Position numbers and translations under genes: made by a program. Shown piece by piece: positions 1-10,600 of a stretch of DNA of 64,000 nt (position 1 is the first letter of the stretch; each line of letters begins with the position of its first letter). The stretch covers positions 1 to 64,000 of the forward strand of contig NZ_JANXWG010000053.1 of NCBI RefSeq assembly GCF_025351285.1, in the 5' to 3' direction. Source of the stretch: Novosphingobium sp. Its GTDB lineage: Bacteria; Pseudomonadota; Alphaproteobacteria; Sphingomonadales; Sphingomonadaceae. Under the pieces are notes generated by a model. That model ran no database searches. It worked only from the letters and a program-made list of their open reading frames with translations, and had not been told where the DNA came from.

Positions 1-43
1 CACCCTGCACCGGGCTACGTGGATTTGCCAGCCGCTTGGCGCG

Positions 44-349
44 TCAGGCAAGCTTCCAATCGAACGGCAGCGGCGCTTCGCGGAAAGCAAAGCGATCGAG
101 GTGATCGGCGACGACTTGCTGCAATCGCGCCAAGTCGCCGCCCTCGGGCGCGGTGCATGCGACGGTGAGCGCGTCCGCCCCCGCATCGAGCACCGCCGTG
201 CCGAGCGGCAGCGGGATTTCGCCATGCGATTCATCGAAGGTGACGGCGAATTTGTGGCTCCAGTGCTTGCACAATTGCTGGAGGTAGCGGCTGGCGCGCT
301 CTGTCGGCACGGTTGCGGTGCTGGTGGGCATTCTCGTGTTTCGTTTCAA
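44..349 (-). CDS. DUF2218 domain-containing protein
   Basis: 101-aa ORF with DUF2218-like sequence (TERASRYLQQLCKHWSHKF..., GxLxLxxxxxxLxxxxxAxD); its start codon overlaps the stop of the upstream PadR gene (ATGA). Confidence 0.75.
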   Translation of the reverse strand: MKRNTRMPTSTATVPTERASRYLQQLCKHWSHKFAVTFDESHGEIPLPLGTAVLDAGADALTVACTAPEGGDLARLQQVVADHLDRFAFREAPLPFDWKLA

Positions 350-993
350 AGCCGCTCGATCGCTTGGGCTGCATCGTCGAGCAGCTTGGCGATCTTGAGC
401 GCGAGTTCGTTGTCGCCGCCTTCGCGGGTCAGGCGCTGCACGGTGGCGATACGCAAGTTCATCATTGCGCGGCGGACGGGGGCGGCGTCGGTACGGCTGG
501 CATGTTCGGCCATCGCCGCAAGCCGGGCGAAGGCGGCTTCGATCGCGGTCTTTTTCGCCTCGATCTCGGCTTTGCCGGCGTCGGTCAGCGCGAAGCTGCG
601 CCGTGCGCCACCGCCTTCAATTTCCTCGGCCAGGCCCATGTCGGCAAGCAGCGACAGCAGCGGGTAAAGCACGCCGGGGCTGGGCGCGTAAGCCTCGCCG
701 CTCTTCTCGGTGAAGGCGCGGATCAGCTGGTAGCCGTGTTGCGGCCCTTCGGCGAGCAGCGCCAGGACCATGAGCCGAAGCTCGTCGCCCGAAAAGCGCT
801 TGCCGCGCCGGCCGCCGGGACCAAAGCCGCCCGGGCCTCTTTCATGATCGCCGCCCGGCCCGAAGCCGCCGCCCCCGAAAGGTCCGTGCCCGTGGCGGTG
901 GCCGAAAAGGCCGCGAATGGCCTCATGGGCGAAGCGCCCACGCTTGTTGGTGTTGTGGAAATGCACTGCTGGTTTCTCCTTTGCATCTTGCAT
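346..993 (-). CDS. PadR family transcriptional regulator with Gly/His-rich N-terminus
   Basis: ELRLMVLALLAEGPQHGYQLIRAFTEKSGEAYAPSPGVLYPLLSLLADMGLAEE is a classic PadR winged helix. Confidence 0.93.
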   Translation of the reverse strand: MQDAKEKPAVHFHNTNKRGRFAHEAIRGLFGHRHGHGPFGGGGFGPGGDHERGPGGFGPGGRRGKRFSGDELRLMVLALLAEGPQHGYQLIRAFTEKSGEAYAPSPGVLYPLLSLLADMGLAEEIEGGGARRSFALTDAGKAEIEAKKTAIEAAFARLAAMAEHASRTDAAPVRRAMMNLRIATVQRLTREGGDNELALKIAKLLDDAAQAIERL

Positions 994-1025
994 GGAGAGC
1001 CAGATAAATCGTTTCGGAAATCATT

Positions 1026-1039
1026 CAAGATATATCTTG
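1026..1039. promoter_or_regulatory. Perfect 14-bp palindrome CAAGATATATCTTG, candidate PadR operator
   Basis: caagatatatcttg is its own reverse complement; AT-rich island about 33 bp upstream of the PadR start codon. Confidence 0.6.
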
Positions 1040-1056
1040 TATCAGAGCGTAATGCA

Positions 1057-2589
1057 TCAGGGCGATTGGCGCATCGCATCCGCCACCAGCGCCAGGTCGG
1101 CCGCAAATCGTTCGGCTTCAAGCTCGCGCGCGCCGTCGGACAGGCGCAGCAGATAGCTGGGATGGACGGTGATCCAGCCTTGCCGGCTTTGCCCCAGATC
1201 GATCGGTTTGCCCCGTTCGCGCGCGATCGAGGGGGAGCGACCGAGCAATGCGCGCGCCGCACTCGCGCCCAGCGCCAGCACGTGCCGCGGTTTGACCAGT
1301 GCGGTTTCGGCTTCGAGCCACCACCGGCAAATGTCGATTTCGCCAGCGGTGGGGGTCTTGTGCAGCCGCCTCTTGCCACTTTGTTCGAACTTGAAATGCT
1401 TTACTGCGTTGGTGACATAAGCCGCGCCGCGATCGATCCCGGCCGGGCCGAGGTAGCGGTCGAGCAACTGCCCCGCCGGGCCGACGAACGGGCGGCCCTC
1501 GGTTTCTTCGGTATCGCCGGGCTGTTCGCCAACGATCATCAGGGCAGGCCGCTCGGGCCCTTCGCCGGCCACCGCGCGGGTGCCGTTGCAGCCGATCGCG
1601 CAGCGCGTGCATGTGCCGATCTGCATTGCTACTTCGGCCAGGCTGTCCGGCCGGCCCGATCCTTCGAACCGATTTTCGCCCGCACTGACCATCGCCGCCT
1701 CCCGCGCCTGCGCACCCGCGACCAGCGCCGGGATCAGCGCGGCTTCGGGCATGTTTTTCCAATACTTGCGCGGCATTTCCTTGAGCATCGCGCCGATCTT
1801 GAGCCGCGCCGGATTGAACGTGCTGGCATAGTAACGCCGCCACAGATCCTCGGCCGGATCGCCGTCTGGCGCATCGCTGCGCTGTGCGGGCGGGCCTTCG
1901 GACAGCACTTCGCCATCCCAGTGCAGCGATCCGCGCGGGGTCAGGATCGACCAGCGCATCGACGCGAACCGGTCGACAAAGAACCGCGCGTTGGCGCGCA
2001 GGATATGGTGCGAAGGTTCGAACCAGGCGACGAAGCGTTCGCTGCCATCCGGCTCTATCACCGAGCGAAACCGCACGAACGCGCGCATCTTGTGGATGTC
2101 GCGCCGCACCACGCGAGCCAGCCCTTCGAGCTTGAGCACATCGGCATCGGCCGCATCGTCGAGCAATTGCGGACGCGTCTGCAAGCGCCAAAGCAAGCGG
2201 TACAGCAGCGCGAACCGTTCGGGATCGCTGTGCAGCACGGCCTTGCCGGCAAGCGCGAGAAACGCCCGGCTAGCGCGCACTTGCGGCGCTTCGGGGCGGG
2301 GTGAGGGCAGCCGCTTCTCGGCGCCCGGGCCCGCACCGAACAGCGAGCCGTCGCCGCCGTCGGGCGTGCTCCATGTCACGCGATCGGGTGGCACTTCGGC
2401 CTGAACCAGACGCCGCGCCTGATCGCGCCAGGTGCCGAAATCATCGGCCTCGGGCAGCGCGACATGATACCACGCACCCGGTCTCACATGCTGCATCGCG
2501 GTCATGCCGCGAACAGTTCGAGCTGCACCTGCGGCGGCGCCACCAGCGCCTTGAGATCGGCGCGGTCGGTTAGCAACGTCGGCCGCCAA
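1057..2589 (-). CDS. TIGR03915-type DNA repair protein fused to UdgX-family uracil-DNA binding/glycosylase domain (true start probably around 2500)
   Basis: C-terminal UDG motifs GEQPGDTEETEGRPFVGPAGQLLD and KRRLHK loop typical of UdgX; N-terminal half resembles TIGR03915; overlaps the radical SAM gene. Confidence 0.87.
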   Translation of the reverse strand: MAADVANRPRRSQGAGGAAAGAARTVRGMTAMQHVRPGAWYHVALPEADDFGTWRDQARRLVQAEVPPDRVTWSTPDGGDGSLFGAGPGAEKRLPSPRPEAPQVRASRAFLALAGKAVLHSDPERFALLYRLLWRLQTRPQLLDDAADADVLKLEGLARVVRRDIHKMRAFVRFRSVIEPDGSERFVAWFEPSHHILRANARFFVDRFASMRWSILTPRGSLHWDGEVLSEGPPAQRSDAPDGDPAEDLWRRYYASTFNPARLKIGAMLKEMPRKYWKNMPEAALIPALVAGAQAREAAMVSAGENRFEGSGRPDSLAEVAMQIGTCTRCAIGCNGTRAVAGEGPERPALMIVGEQPGDTEETEGRPFVGPAGQLLDRYLGPAGIDRGAAYVTNAVKHFKFEQSGKRRLHKTPTAGEIDICRWWLEAETALVKPRHVLALGASAARALLGRSPSIARERGKPIDLGQSRQGWITVHPSYLLRLSDGARELEAERFAADLALVADAMRQSP

Positions 2590-3749
2590 TCGGCAGTCAC
2601 GATGAACGGGCGCAACTTGGCAATGCTGACGGTCAGCCGCGCCACGTCCTCCAGCCGCAGCGTGCGCTGACGCCGTGCCGCGAGCAGCGACTTGACCGCG
2701 CGCACGCCCAGGCCCGGCACGCGCAGCAGCAGTTCGCGCGGGGCGCGGTTGACGTCGACCGGGAACCGATCTCGGAACCGTAGTGCCCAGGCGAGCTTGG
2801 GGTCGATATCGAGCGGCAACATGCCGTCATCGCCCGCTGCCTGCTGTACTTCGTGCGTGCTGAATCCGTAGAAGCGCATCAGCCAATCGGACTGATAAAG
2901 CCGGTGTTCGCGCATCAAGGGCGGCCGCTTAAGCGGCAATACCGCGCTGGCATCGGGAATCGGGCTGAACGCCGAATAATAGACGCGGCGCAAGCCGAAG
3001 CGATCGTAAAGATGGCTCGCGCGGCCGACGATGTCGCAATCGCTGGCGGCATCGGCGCCCACGATCATCTGCGTCGATTGCCCGCCCGGCGCAAACCGGG
3101 GCGCCGATTTGAAATGCTTGCGCGCATCCCTGGCCTCGACGATTGCGTCCTTGATGCCCTCCATCGCGCCTTCGATGCGGCCTTCGTTCTTGTCTGGCGC
3201 GAGGCGGGTCAGCCCCGCCAGCGTCGGCAATTCGACGTTGATCGAAACCCGATCGGCATAGAGCCCCGCTCGCTCGACGATTTCGGGATCGGCCTCGGGG
3301 ATGGTCTTGAGATGGATATAGCCGCGAAACTGGTGTTCCTCGCGCAGAATTCGCGCCACTTCGACGATCTGCTCCATGGTGTGATCGGGCGAACGCACGA
3401 TGCCCGACGACAGGAACAGCCCCTCAATATAGTTGCGCCGATAGAAATTGAGCGTGAGATCGACCACTTCCTGCGGCGTGAACTTCGCGCGTTGCACGTT
3501 CGAACTCTTGCGGTTGATGCAATAATGGCAATCGAACACGCAGTGGTTGGTCAGCAGGATCTTGAGCAGCGAGATGCATCGGCCATCGGGCGCATAAGCA
3601 TGGCAAATGCCCATGCCGGTGGTGGAGCCTAGCCCCTTTTCGCCGCGCTTGCTGGTGCGTTTGTCGGTGCCGGACGAGGCGCACGAGGCATCGTACTTCG
3701 CCGCATCGGCAAGAATGGCGAGTCGGTCCGAGAGCGAAGCTGGCTGCAT
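2502..3749 (-). CDS. Putative DNA modification/repair radical SAM protein (TIGR03916-like)
   Basis: CVFDCHYCINRK cysteine motif; C-terminal helix-hairpin-helix region (LLRVPGLGVRAVKSLLAARRQ); start chosen at MQPASLSDRLAILADAAKYDASC. Confidence 0.88.
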   Translation of the reverse strand: MQPASLSDRLAILADAAKYDASCASSGTDKRTSKRGEKGLGSTTGMGICHAYAPDGRCISLLKILLTNHCVFDCHYCINRKSSNVQRAKFTPQEVVDLTLNFYRRNYIEGLFLSSGIVRSPDHTMEQIVEVARILREEHQFRGYIHLKTIPEADPEIVERAGLYADRVSINVELPTLAGLTRLAPDKNEGRIEGAMEGIKDAIVEARDARKHFKSAPRFAPGGQSTQMIVGADAASDCDIVGRASHLYDRFGLRRVYYSAFSPIPDASAVLPLKRPPLMREHRLYQSDWLMRFYGFSTHEVQQAAGDDGMLPLDIDPKLAWALRFRDRFPVDVNRAPRELLLRVPGLGVRAVKSLLAARRQRTLRLEDVARLTVSIAKLRPFIVTADWRPTLLTDRADLKALVAPPQVQLELFAA

Positions 3750-3953
3750 CGATTCACTATATGTTCTGTATTCCGCCTTGCCAAGCGGCTGAACGATCGC
3801 GTGACATGCCCATTGGGGCTTCAGGAGGTGCACCGGCGAACCGGTGTACAGCCCGAGCGATCCTGTGAGGGGTGAACCGCGGCGGCATCGACTTGCGCCC
3901 GCCATCCACGAATTTCATCGAGACAGGCGGCAGGTCGTGTAAAACGCCAAGCT

Positions 3954-3989
3954 CTGCCCACCCCTCGCAAGCGCGATCGGGGTGGGCAG
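3954..3989. terminator. Perfect 11-bp stem-loop downstream of csbD-like gene
   Basis: ctgcccacccc / ggggtgggcag with 14-nt loop, about 15 nt beyond the stop of the CsbD ORF; no clear T-tract. Confidence 0.5.
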
Positions 3990-4004
3990 CCGCCTCAATT
4001 CAAA

Positions 4005-4178
4005 TCAATCGAGCGCATCCTTGATCTTGCCTGCGGCGGTCTGCGCCTTGCCCTTGGCGTCCTGTACGGCGCCCTTCGCGGCCAGGCTGGCATCGCCGGT
4101 TTCCTTGCCGATCGCTTCCTTGGTCTTGCCGATGGCCGAATTGGTCGCACCCTTGATCTTGTCTCCGATACCGCTCAT
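4005..4178 (-). CDS. CsbD family stress response protein
   Basis: 57 aa MSGIGDKIKGATNSAIGKTKEAIGKETGDASLAAKGAVQDAKGKAQTAAGKIKDALD is a typical CsbD sequence; the 229-aa ORF in the track is an upstream extension. Confidence 0.9.
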   Translation of the reverse strand: MSGIGDKIKGATNSAIGKTKEAIGKETGDASLAAKGAVQDAKGKAQTAAGKIKDALD

Positions 4179-4273
4179 CGATTTTCTCCTGCGTATCGAG
4201 CCGTTTGGCTCACGCAGACGAAATGCGCAGGCTGAATTTGGGTTCCACCAGCCGCTTTCGGCAGCAAAATTTT

Positions 4274-5755
4274 TCAGGCCAGAGCGGCCTTCAACGCGCC
4301 GTGCCAGGCCGCCAGCCGCGCCTCGCGCAAATGGCCATCGAGCGCGGCATCGAAGCATTCGACCTCCGGCAGCATTGCCTTGGCCGCCTCCAGCGACGGG
4401 TACAGGCGCGCCCCGACTGCCGCCAGCATCGCCGCCCCGCGAGCGGTCGTCTCCACATCGACCGGGCGCTCGACCGTCACTTCGAGCATGTCGGCCAGGT
4501 CCTGTGCCAGCCAGTCGTTGCCGCTCATCCCGCCGTCGATCCGCAGCAATTGCCAGTCGGCCCCATCGGCGTCGAAGGCCTGCTTCAGGTCGTGGCACTG
4601 GTGCGCCATCGATTCGAGCGCGGCGCGGACCACGTGCGCGCGGGTCACCGAGAACGTCAGCCCGGCGATGCTGCCCGTGGCATTGGGCCGCCAATGCGGA
4701 GCACCCAGACCCGAAAGCGCGGGAATGAACGTGACGCCGCCGCTGTCGGGCACCGCGCGCGCCAGCGTTTCGCTTTCACCTGCGGTGATGACCATGCCCA
4801 GGTTGTCGCGCAGCCACTTGATCAGGCTGCCCGCTGCGAATACCGATCCTTCAAGCGCATATTGCCGCACCCCCGCCACTTCGCACAACACCGTGCCGAG
4901 CAGGCGGTTGGTCGAGCGGGGCAGCGTGCCGCCCATGTTGGTGAGGATAAACGCGCCGGTGCCGAAAGTGGCCTTGGTCTCGCCCGGCGACAGGCAGCCC
5001 TGGCCGATGGTGGCCGCCTGCTGGTCACCCGCCAGGCCGGTGATGGGAATGGGGGCGCCGAACACGTCGGCGCGAGTCTCACCGATGGCGCCAGCGCTGG
5101 CGACGATCTTGCCCAACGCAGCGCGGGGCACGCCGAACAGGTCGAGCAGATCGGGGTCCCAGTCCTTGCCGTCGAGCGCGAACAGGCAGGTGCGGCTGGC
5201 GTTGCTGACATCGCTGACGTGGAGCCCGCCGGTCATGTGCCACACCAGCCAGGTCTCGATCGTGCCGAACGCGAGGTTATCACCCAGTTCGCGCGCGCCC
5301 GGTACGTGATCGAGCATCCAGCGCATCTTGGACCCTGAAAAGTACGGATCGAGCAGCAACCCGGTCTTCGCCTGCAACGCGGGTTCGTGGCCGGCATCGC
5401 GCAAGGCGTCGCAGAAGGTGGCGGTGCGGCGGTCCTGCCATACGATTGCCCGAGGACTGTCAGCGCCCAGAGCGCGGCCGGTTGTCTTGTCCCACGCCAC
5501 CACGGTTTCGCGCTGGTTGGTCACACCGATCCCGGCAATCCGTTCAGGCCCGCCCGCCTTGGCGATCACTTCGCGCGCACAGGCCAAAGTCTTGTCGAGA
5601 ATTTCGTGCGGATCGTGCTCGACCCAGCCCGGCCGCGGATAGAATTGTTCGAGCGCCTGCTGCGCCGATGCCCCCAGCGTACCGTCGGGCGCATAAAGCA
5701 TTGCACGGGTCGAAGTGGTGCCCTCGTCGAGCACCAGCAGATACTTGTCGGTCAC
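4274..5755 (-). CDS. glpK: Glycerol kinase
   Basis: FGGY kinase: YLLVLDEGTTSTRAMLY, RIAGIGVTNQRETVVAWDKTTG, GDQQAATIGQ, DGGMSGNDWLAQDLADMLEV; GTG start overlapping glpD stop. Confidence 0.95.
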   Translation of the reverse strand: MTDKYLLVLDEGTTSTRAMLYAPDGTLGASAQQALEQFYPRPGWVEHDPHEILDKTLACAREVIAKAGGPERIAGIGVTNQRETVVAWDKTTGRALGADSPRAIVWQDRRTATFCDALRDAGHEPALQAKTGLLLDPYFSGSKMRWMLDHVPGARELGDNLAFGTIETWLVWHMTGGLHVSDVSNASRTCLFALDGKDWDPDLLDLFGVPRAALGKIVASAGAIGETRADVFGAPIPITGLAGDQQAATIGQGCLSPGETKATFGTGAFILTNMGGTLPRSTNRLLGTVLCEVAGVRQYALEGSVFAAGSLIKWLRDNLGMVITAGESETLARAVPDSGGVTFIPALSGLGAPHWRPNATGSIAGLTFSVTRAHVVRAALESMAHQCHDLKQAFDADGADWQLLRIDGGMSGNDWLAQDLADMLEVTVERPVDVETTARGAAMLAAVGARLYPSLEAAKAMLPEVECFDAALDGHLREARLAAWHGALKAALA

Positions 5756-7308
5756 GCTGCGTTTGCCCCCACCGCTCCAGTCGCCCCCAAACTTCCACTG
5801 GCCAGCGCACTGTTGTGCTGCCGGATCAGCCATTGTTCGAGCCCTGCCGCCTCGTCCGCCGAGAAGCGCAGCCCCAGCTTAGAGCGGCGCCACAGCACGT
5901 CTTCGGCGGTCTGCGCCCATTCGCGCGCAACCATATGCCGCACCTCGCGCTCGGTAAGGCCGTGGCCGAAGTGTTCGCCGCATTCGGCCAGCGTTTTTGC
6001 GTCGCCCAGGATCGTTGGGGCATCGGTGCCGTAAGCCCGCACCAAGCGCACTGTCCAGGCGGGTTCGAGGAACGGATAGTGCTTGGTCAAGGCAGCGGTC
6101 AGCCCGGCCGCGCCGTCAGTTGCAAAATCGCCGCCCGGCAGCGCCTTGCCCGCGGTCCAGGCCGGGCCGGACAATGCGGGCAGGCGGGTCGCCATCAGCT
6201 CGACCGCTTCCTGCGCCAGGTGGCGGTAGGTGGTGATCTTGCCCCCGAACACCGACAGCAGCGGGGCGCCTTCGGCCGATGGTGAAAGGTCGAGCTTGTA
6301 CCCGCGCGTCGCCGCCTCGGGCTTGCCCGATCCGTCAGCAAGGAGGGGCCGCACCCCCGAATAGGTCCACACCACGTCGGCAGGAGTGATCGGCTGTTTG
6401 AAATAACCGCTCGCGCCTTCGCACAAATAGGCAATTTCCTCCGCGCTGGCTTCGATTCTATCACCCGGCTGGTGGTCGCGATCGGTCGTGCCGATCAGCG
6501 TGAAATCCTGCTCGTAAGGGATTGCAAAGAAGATCCGCCCGTCGGCAAGCTGGAAGAAATAGGCGAAAGAATGGTCGTACAACTTGCGCACCACGATGTG
6601 TGATCCGCGCACCAGCCGCATGCCGTAGGCGGTTTTTTCGCCCGCGCGGCCGAGTAGGTCGAGCACCGCCGGCCCGGCAGCATTGACCACCGCCCAGGCC
6701 CGGAACACGCCTTGCGGCGTAGTTATCCTCCAGCCGTCACCGTCTCGCGCCAGTGCCGTCACCGGGCAACGCGTGCGCACTTCGGCGCCCCGGTCCGCCG
6801 CATCGCGCGCGTTGAGCGCGACCAGCCGCGCATCGTCTACCCAGCAGTCCGAATAGACGAAGCCGGTGCTGAAATCGGGCTTGAGTGGCACTCCCGCCGG
6901 ATGATTGGCCAGTTGTACCGTCTGCGTCGCCGGCAGTTTCTTGCGGCCGCCGATGTGGTCGTAAAGGAACAGCCCCAGCCGCAACAGCCAGCGCGGGCGC
7001 AGGCCTTGCGCATAAGGCAGCACGAAGCGCAGCGGCCAGATCAGGTGCGGCGCGATGGCCCACAGCGTCTCGCGCTCGGTCAGCGATTCGCGCACCAGCG
7101 CAAATTCGTAATGCTCCAGATAGCGCAATCCGCCGTGGATCAGCTTGGTCGAAGCCGAGGACGTGCCTCGCGCCAGATCGCCCGCCTCCAGCAACAGCAC
7201 TTTCGCCCCACGCCCGGCACTGTCGCGCGCAATGCCGCAACCGTTGACCCCGCCGCCAATCACCGCGAGATCGAAAACCGGCCCCGCCATTTCGTTCTGT
7301 CCGCCCAT
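5752..7308 (-). CDS. glpD: Glycerol-3-phosphate dehydrogenase
   Basis: FAD-binding DLAVIGGGVNGCGIARDSAGRG; TKLIHGGLRYLEHYEFALVRESLTERE; overlaps glpK by 4 nt. Confidence 0.95.
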   Translation of the reverse strand: MGGQNEMAGPVFDLAVIGGGVNGCGIARDSAGRGAKVLLLEAGDLARGTSSASTKLIHGGLRYLEHYEFALVRESLTERETLWAIAPHLIWPLRFVLPYAQGLRPRWLLRLGLFLYDHIGGRKKLPATQTVQLANHPAGVPLKPDFSTGFVYSDCWVDDARLVALNARDAADRGAEVRTRCPVTALARDGDGWRITTPQGVFRAWAVVNAAGPAVLDLLGRAGEKTAYGMRLVRGSHIVVRKLYDHSFAYFFQLADGRIFFAIPYEQDFTLIGTTDRDHQPGDRIEASAEEIAYLCEGASGYFKQPITPADVVWTYSGVRPLLADGSGKPEAATRGYKLDLSPSAEGAPLLSVFGGKITTYRHLAQEAVELMATRLPALSGPAWTAGKALPGGDFATDGAAGLTAALTKHYPFLEPAWTVRLVRAYGTDAPTILGDAKTLAECGEHFGHGLTEREVRHMVAREWAQTAEDVLWRRSKLGLRFSADEAAGLEQWLIRQHNSALASGSLGATGAVGANAA

Positions 7309-7648
7309 GCCTGGCCTTTTGGCCGGGGCGGCGGCGCAACGCAACTGCTTGCAGGGTGCAGGCGGCCCGGTGGCCGATGCAACGGCGGCGCAATCCGAAA
7401 CCGTATCAAAATGTCACGGCGCCAGATTGGTATTGATGAAACCATTCCCCACGTTCATGGCTTGATTCAAGACGGTACGTGGGTCGGCTCGCGGCGCCAT
7501 GCCGCCAGACTGTCCAACTTGCGACAAACCACTGGAGAGGCAACAGACCATCCCGGTCGCGAGATGCGCCCGCCCCTATCAGGCGTTCGCCGCCCGCAGG
7601 AGTCCATTCGCTTGATGATCCAGGTCGCGCAATGATCCAGCCAGTGCA

Positions 7649-10600
7649 ATGATCCAGATCGTGCGCGTCGCGCTGACCCGGCCCTTGACGTTCATCGTCA
7701 TGTCAATCGTGATCGCGATTGCCGGCACGATCGCCGCATTGCGCACGCCGGTCGATATCTTTCCCGATATCCGCATCCCGGTGATCGCGGTGGCCTGGCA
7801 GTATTCGGGGCTTTCGCCGGCCGACATGTCGTCGCGCATCGTGACCAATCACGAACGGATGCTCACCACCACCGTCAACGATATCGAACATATCGAGAGC
7901 CAGTCCTTGCAGGGCATCGGCATCATCAAGATCTTCTTCCAGCCCGGCACCGATATCCGCATCGCCACGTCGCAAGTTACCTCGGCCTCGCAGACCGTGC
8001 TGCGCCAGATGCCGCCGGGCGTGACCCCGCCGCTGATCCTCAATTACAACGCCTCGACCGTGCCGATCCTGCAACTGGCGCTGTCGGGCAAGGGCTTGTC
8101 CGAACAGCAGTTGTTCGACCTTGCGGTCAACCAGGTCCGTTCGCCGCTGGTGACGATCCCGGGCATTGCGATCCCTTACCCATCGGGCGGGCGGCAGCGG
8201 AACGTCCAGGTCGATCTCAACCCGTTGGCGCTGCAATCGAAAGGGCTTTCGGCGCAGGACGTGGCCAATGCGATCGCTGCGCAGAACCAGATCAACCCGG
8301 CCGGCTTCGTCAAGATCGGGCCGACGCAGTACTCGGTGCGGCTCAACAACGCGCCCGATTCGATCGCGGGGCTCAACGACTTGCCGATCAAGGTCGTCAA
8401 CGGCGCCACGATCCTGATGCGCGACGTGGCCTTCGTCCACGATGGCAGCGCGCCGCAAACCAACGTGGTCCACGTGGAAGGGCGTCGTTCGGTGCTGATG
8501 ACGGTGCTGAAAAACGGCGCGACCTCTACGCTGTCGATCGTCGAGGGGGTCAAGCAGGCGCTGCCCAGAGTGCTCGAAAACCTGCCGCCCAACTTGCGCG
8601 TGCTGCCGGTGGGCGATCAGTCGATCTTCGTGAAGGCGGCGGTGTCGGGCGTGGTGCGCGAAGGTGCGATCGCCGCGGCGCTGACCAGCCTGATGATCCT
8701 GCTGTTCCTGGGATCGTGGCGATCGACCGTGATCATCGCGGTCTCGATCCCGCTGGCCGTGCTGGCCGCGATCGCCGCGCTCGCCGCGTTCGGGCAGACG
8801 CTGAACGTGATGACGCTGGGCGGGCTGGCGCTGGCGGTGGGCATCCTGGTCGATGATGCCACGGTCACGATCGAAAGCATCGAATGGCACCTCGAACAGG
8901 GCAAGCCGGTGCTCACCGCGATCATGGACGGCGCCGCGCAGATCGTGACCCCGGCATTCGTGTCGCTGCTGTGCATCTGCATCGTGTTCGTGCCGATGTT
9001 CTTCCTGCCGGGCGTGGCGGGGTTTCTGTTCGTGCCGATGGCGCTGGCGGTGGTGTTCGCGATGATCGCCTCGTTCGTGCTGTCGCGCACGCTGGTGCCG
9101 ACGATGGCGATGTACCTGCTGCGCGCGCACGATGCACGTGCGGTGCAGACCCGGCCCAACTTGATCCAACGCTTCCAGCGGGAGTTCGAACGGCGTTTCG
9201 AGGCAGTCCGCAACGGCTATGTCGGGCTGCTCCACCGCGCGCTCCACGCCCGGCGGCCGTTCGTGCTGGGATTCACCGCCGTCATCGTGCTGTCGTTCGG
9301 GCTAGTGCCGTTGCTGGGCAGCAACTTTTTCCCGGCGGTCGATTCGGGCCAGATCGCGATGCACGTCCGCGCGCCATCGGGTTCGCGCATCGAGGAAACG
9401 TCGGCGCAGTTCGATCGCATCGGTGCGGCGGTGCGGCAGATCGTGCCGCCGGCCGAACTGGCCTCGATCACCGACAACATCGGCTTGCCGGTCAGTTCGA
9501 TCAACGCGGTCTATGCCAACAGCGGCGCGATCGGGCCGCAGGACGGTGACGTGCTGATCACGCTCAAGCCCGGCCACCGCCCGACCGAGCAAGTGGTGAG
9601 CGCCTTGCGCCTCCAACTCGGCCGGAATTTTCCCGGCACCACCTTCGCGTTCCTGCCCGCAGACATCACCAGCCAGATCCTCAACTTCGGCGCGCCGGCG
9701 CCAATCGACGTACAAGTCAGCGGCAAGGACCTCACCGCCGCGCGCGGCTATGCGCAGGCGCTGGCCATGCGAATGGCCGGTATTCCGGGCATCGCCGACA
9801 CCCGCATCCAGCAGCCCGCGAGCGCGCCTGAGCTCAGCGTGGTGGTCGATCGCGCGCGCATCGGCCAGTATGGTCTGACCGAGCGCGACGTCACCGCCAG
9901 CCTCGCCACCTCGCTCGCCGGCACGTCGCAGACCGCGCCGGTGTTCTACGTGAACCCCGAAAACGGCGTGCAATACGGTGTGGTCGCGCAAGCCCCCGAA
10001 TATACCGTCGACAGCTTGGGCGGACTTGCCGGCGTGCCGATTTCGGGCGCCAGCGGCACCCCGGTGCAAACGTTGGGCGGACTGGCGCGGCTCGCACGCA
10101 CCAGCACCATCCCGGTCACGTCGCATTACAACATCCAGCCGGTGATCGACATCTACGCAGGCACGCAAGGCCGCGATCTCGGCGCCGTAGCGGGCGATGT
10201 GCAATCGGCGATCAAGGCGGTCAAGCCGCCCAAGGGCGTGACCGTCACCATCCGCGGCCAGTACGAAACGATGCGGACCGCCTTCACCGGGCTGGGCCTG
10301 GGCATCGTGGCGGCGGTGGTGCTGATCTACCTGCTGATCGTGGTCAATTTCCAGTCGTGGGTCGATCCGTTCGTGATCGTCACCGCGCTGCCCGCCGCGC
10401 TGGCGGGGATCGTGTGGATGCTGTTCGTGACGGGCACCACGCTGTCGGTTCCTGCGCTGACCGGCGCGATCATGTGCATGGGCGTGGCCACCGCCAACGC
10501 CATCCTGGTGATCGCCTTCGCGCGCGAGCAACTGGTCGACCTGGGCGATGCCCGCGCCGCCGCCTTGCGTGCGGGGCAAGTGCGGTTTCGCCCCGTGCTG

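Noticed and set aside
313-2304. 663-aa plus-strand ORF and similar long antisense ORFs (17916-20606, 20822-23842, 27262-29820, 7703-9247, 9302-11059, 59906-61534)
   Set aside because: They lie opposite well-recognised genes, have Arg/Ala/His-rich low-information translations and no recognisable domains; typical of antisense frames in high-GC coding DNA.
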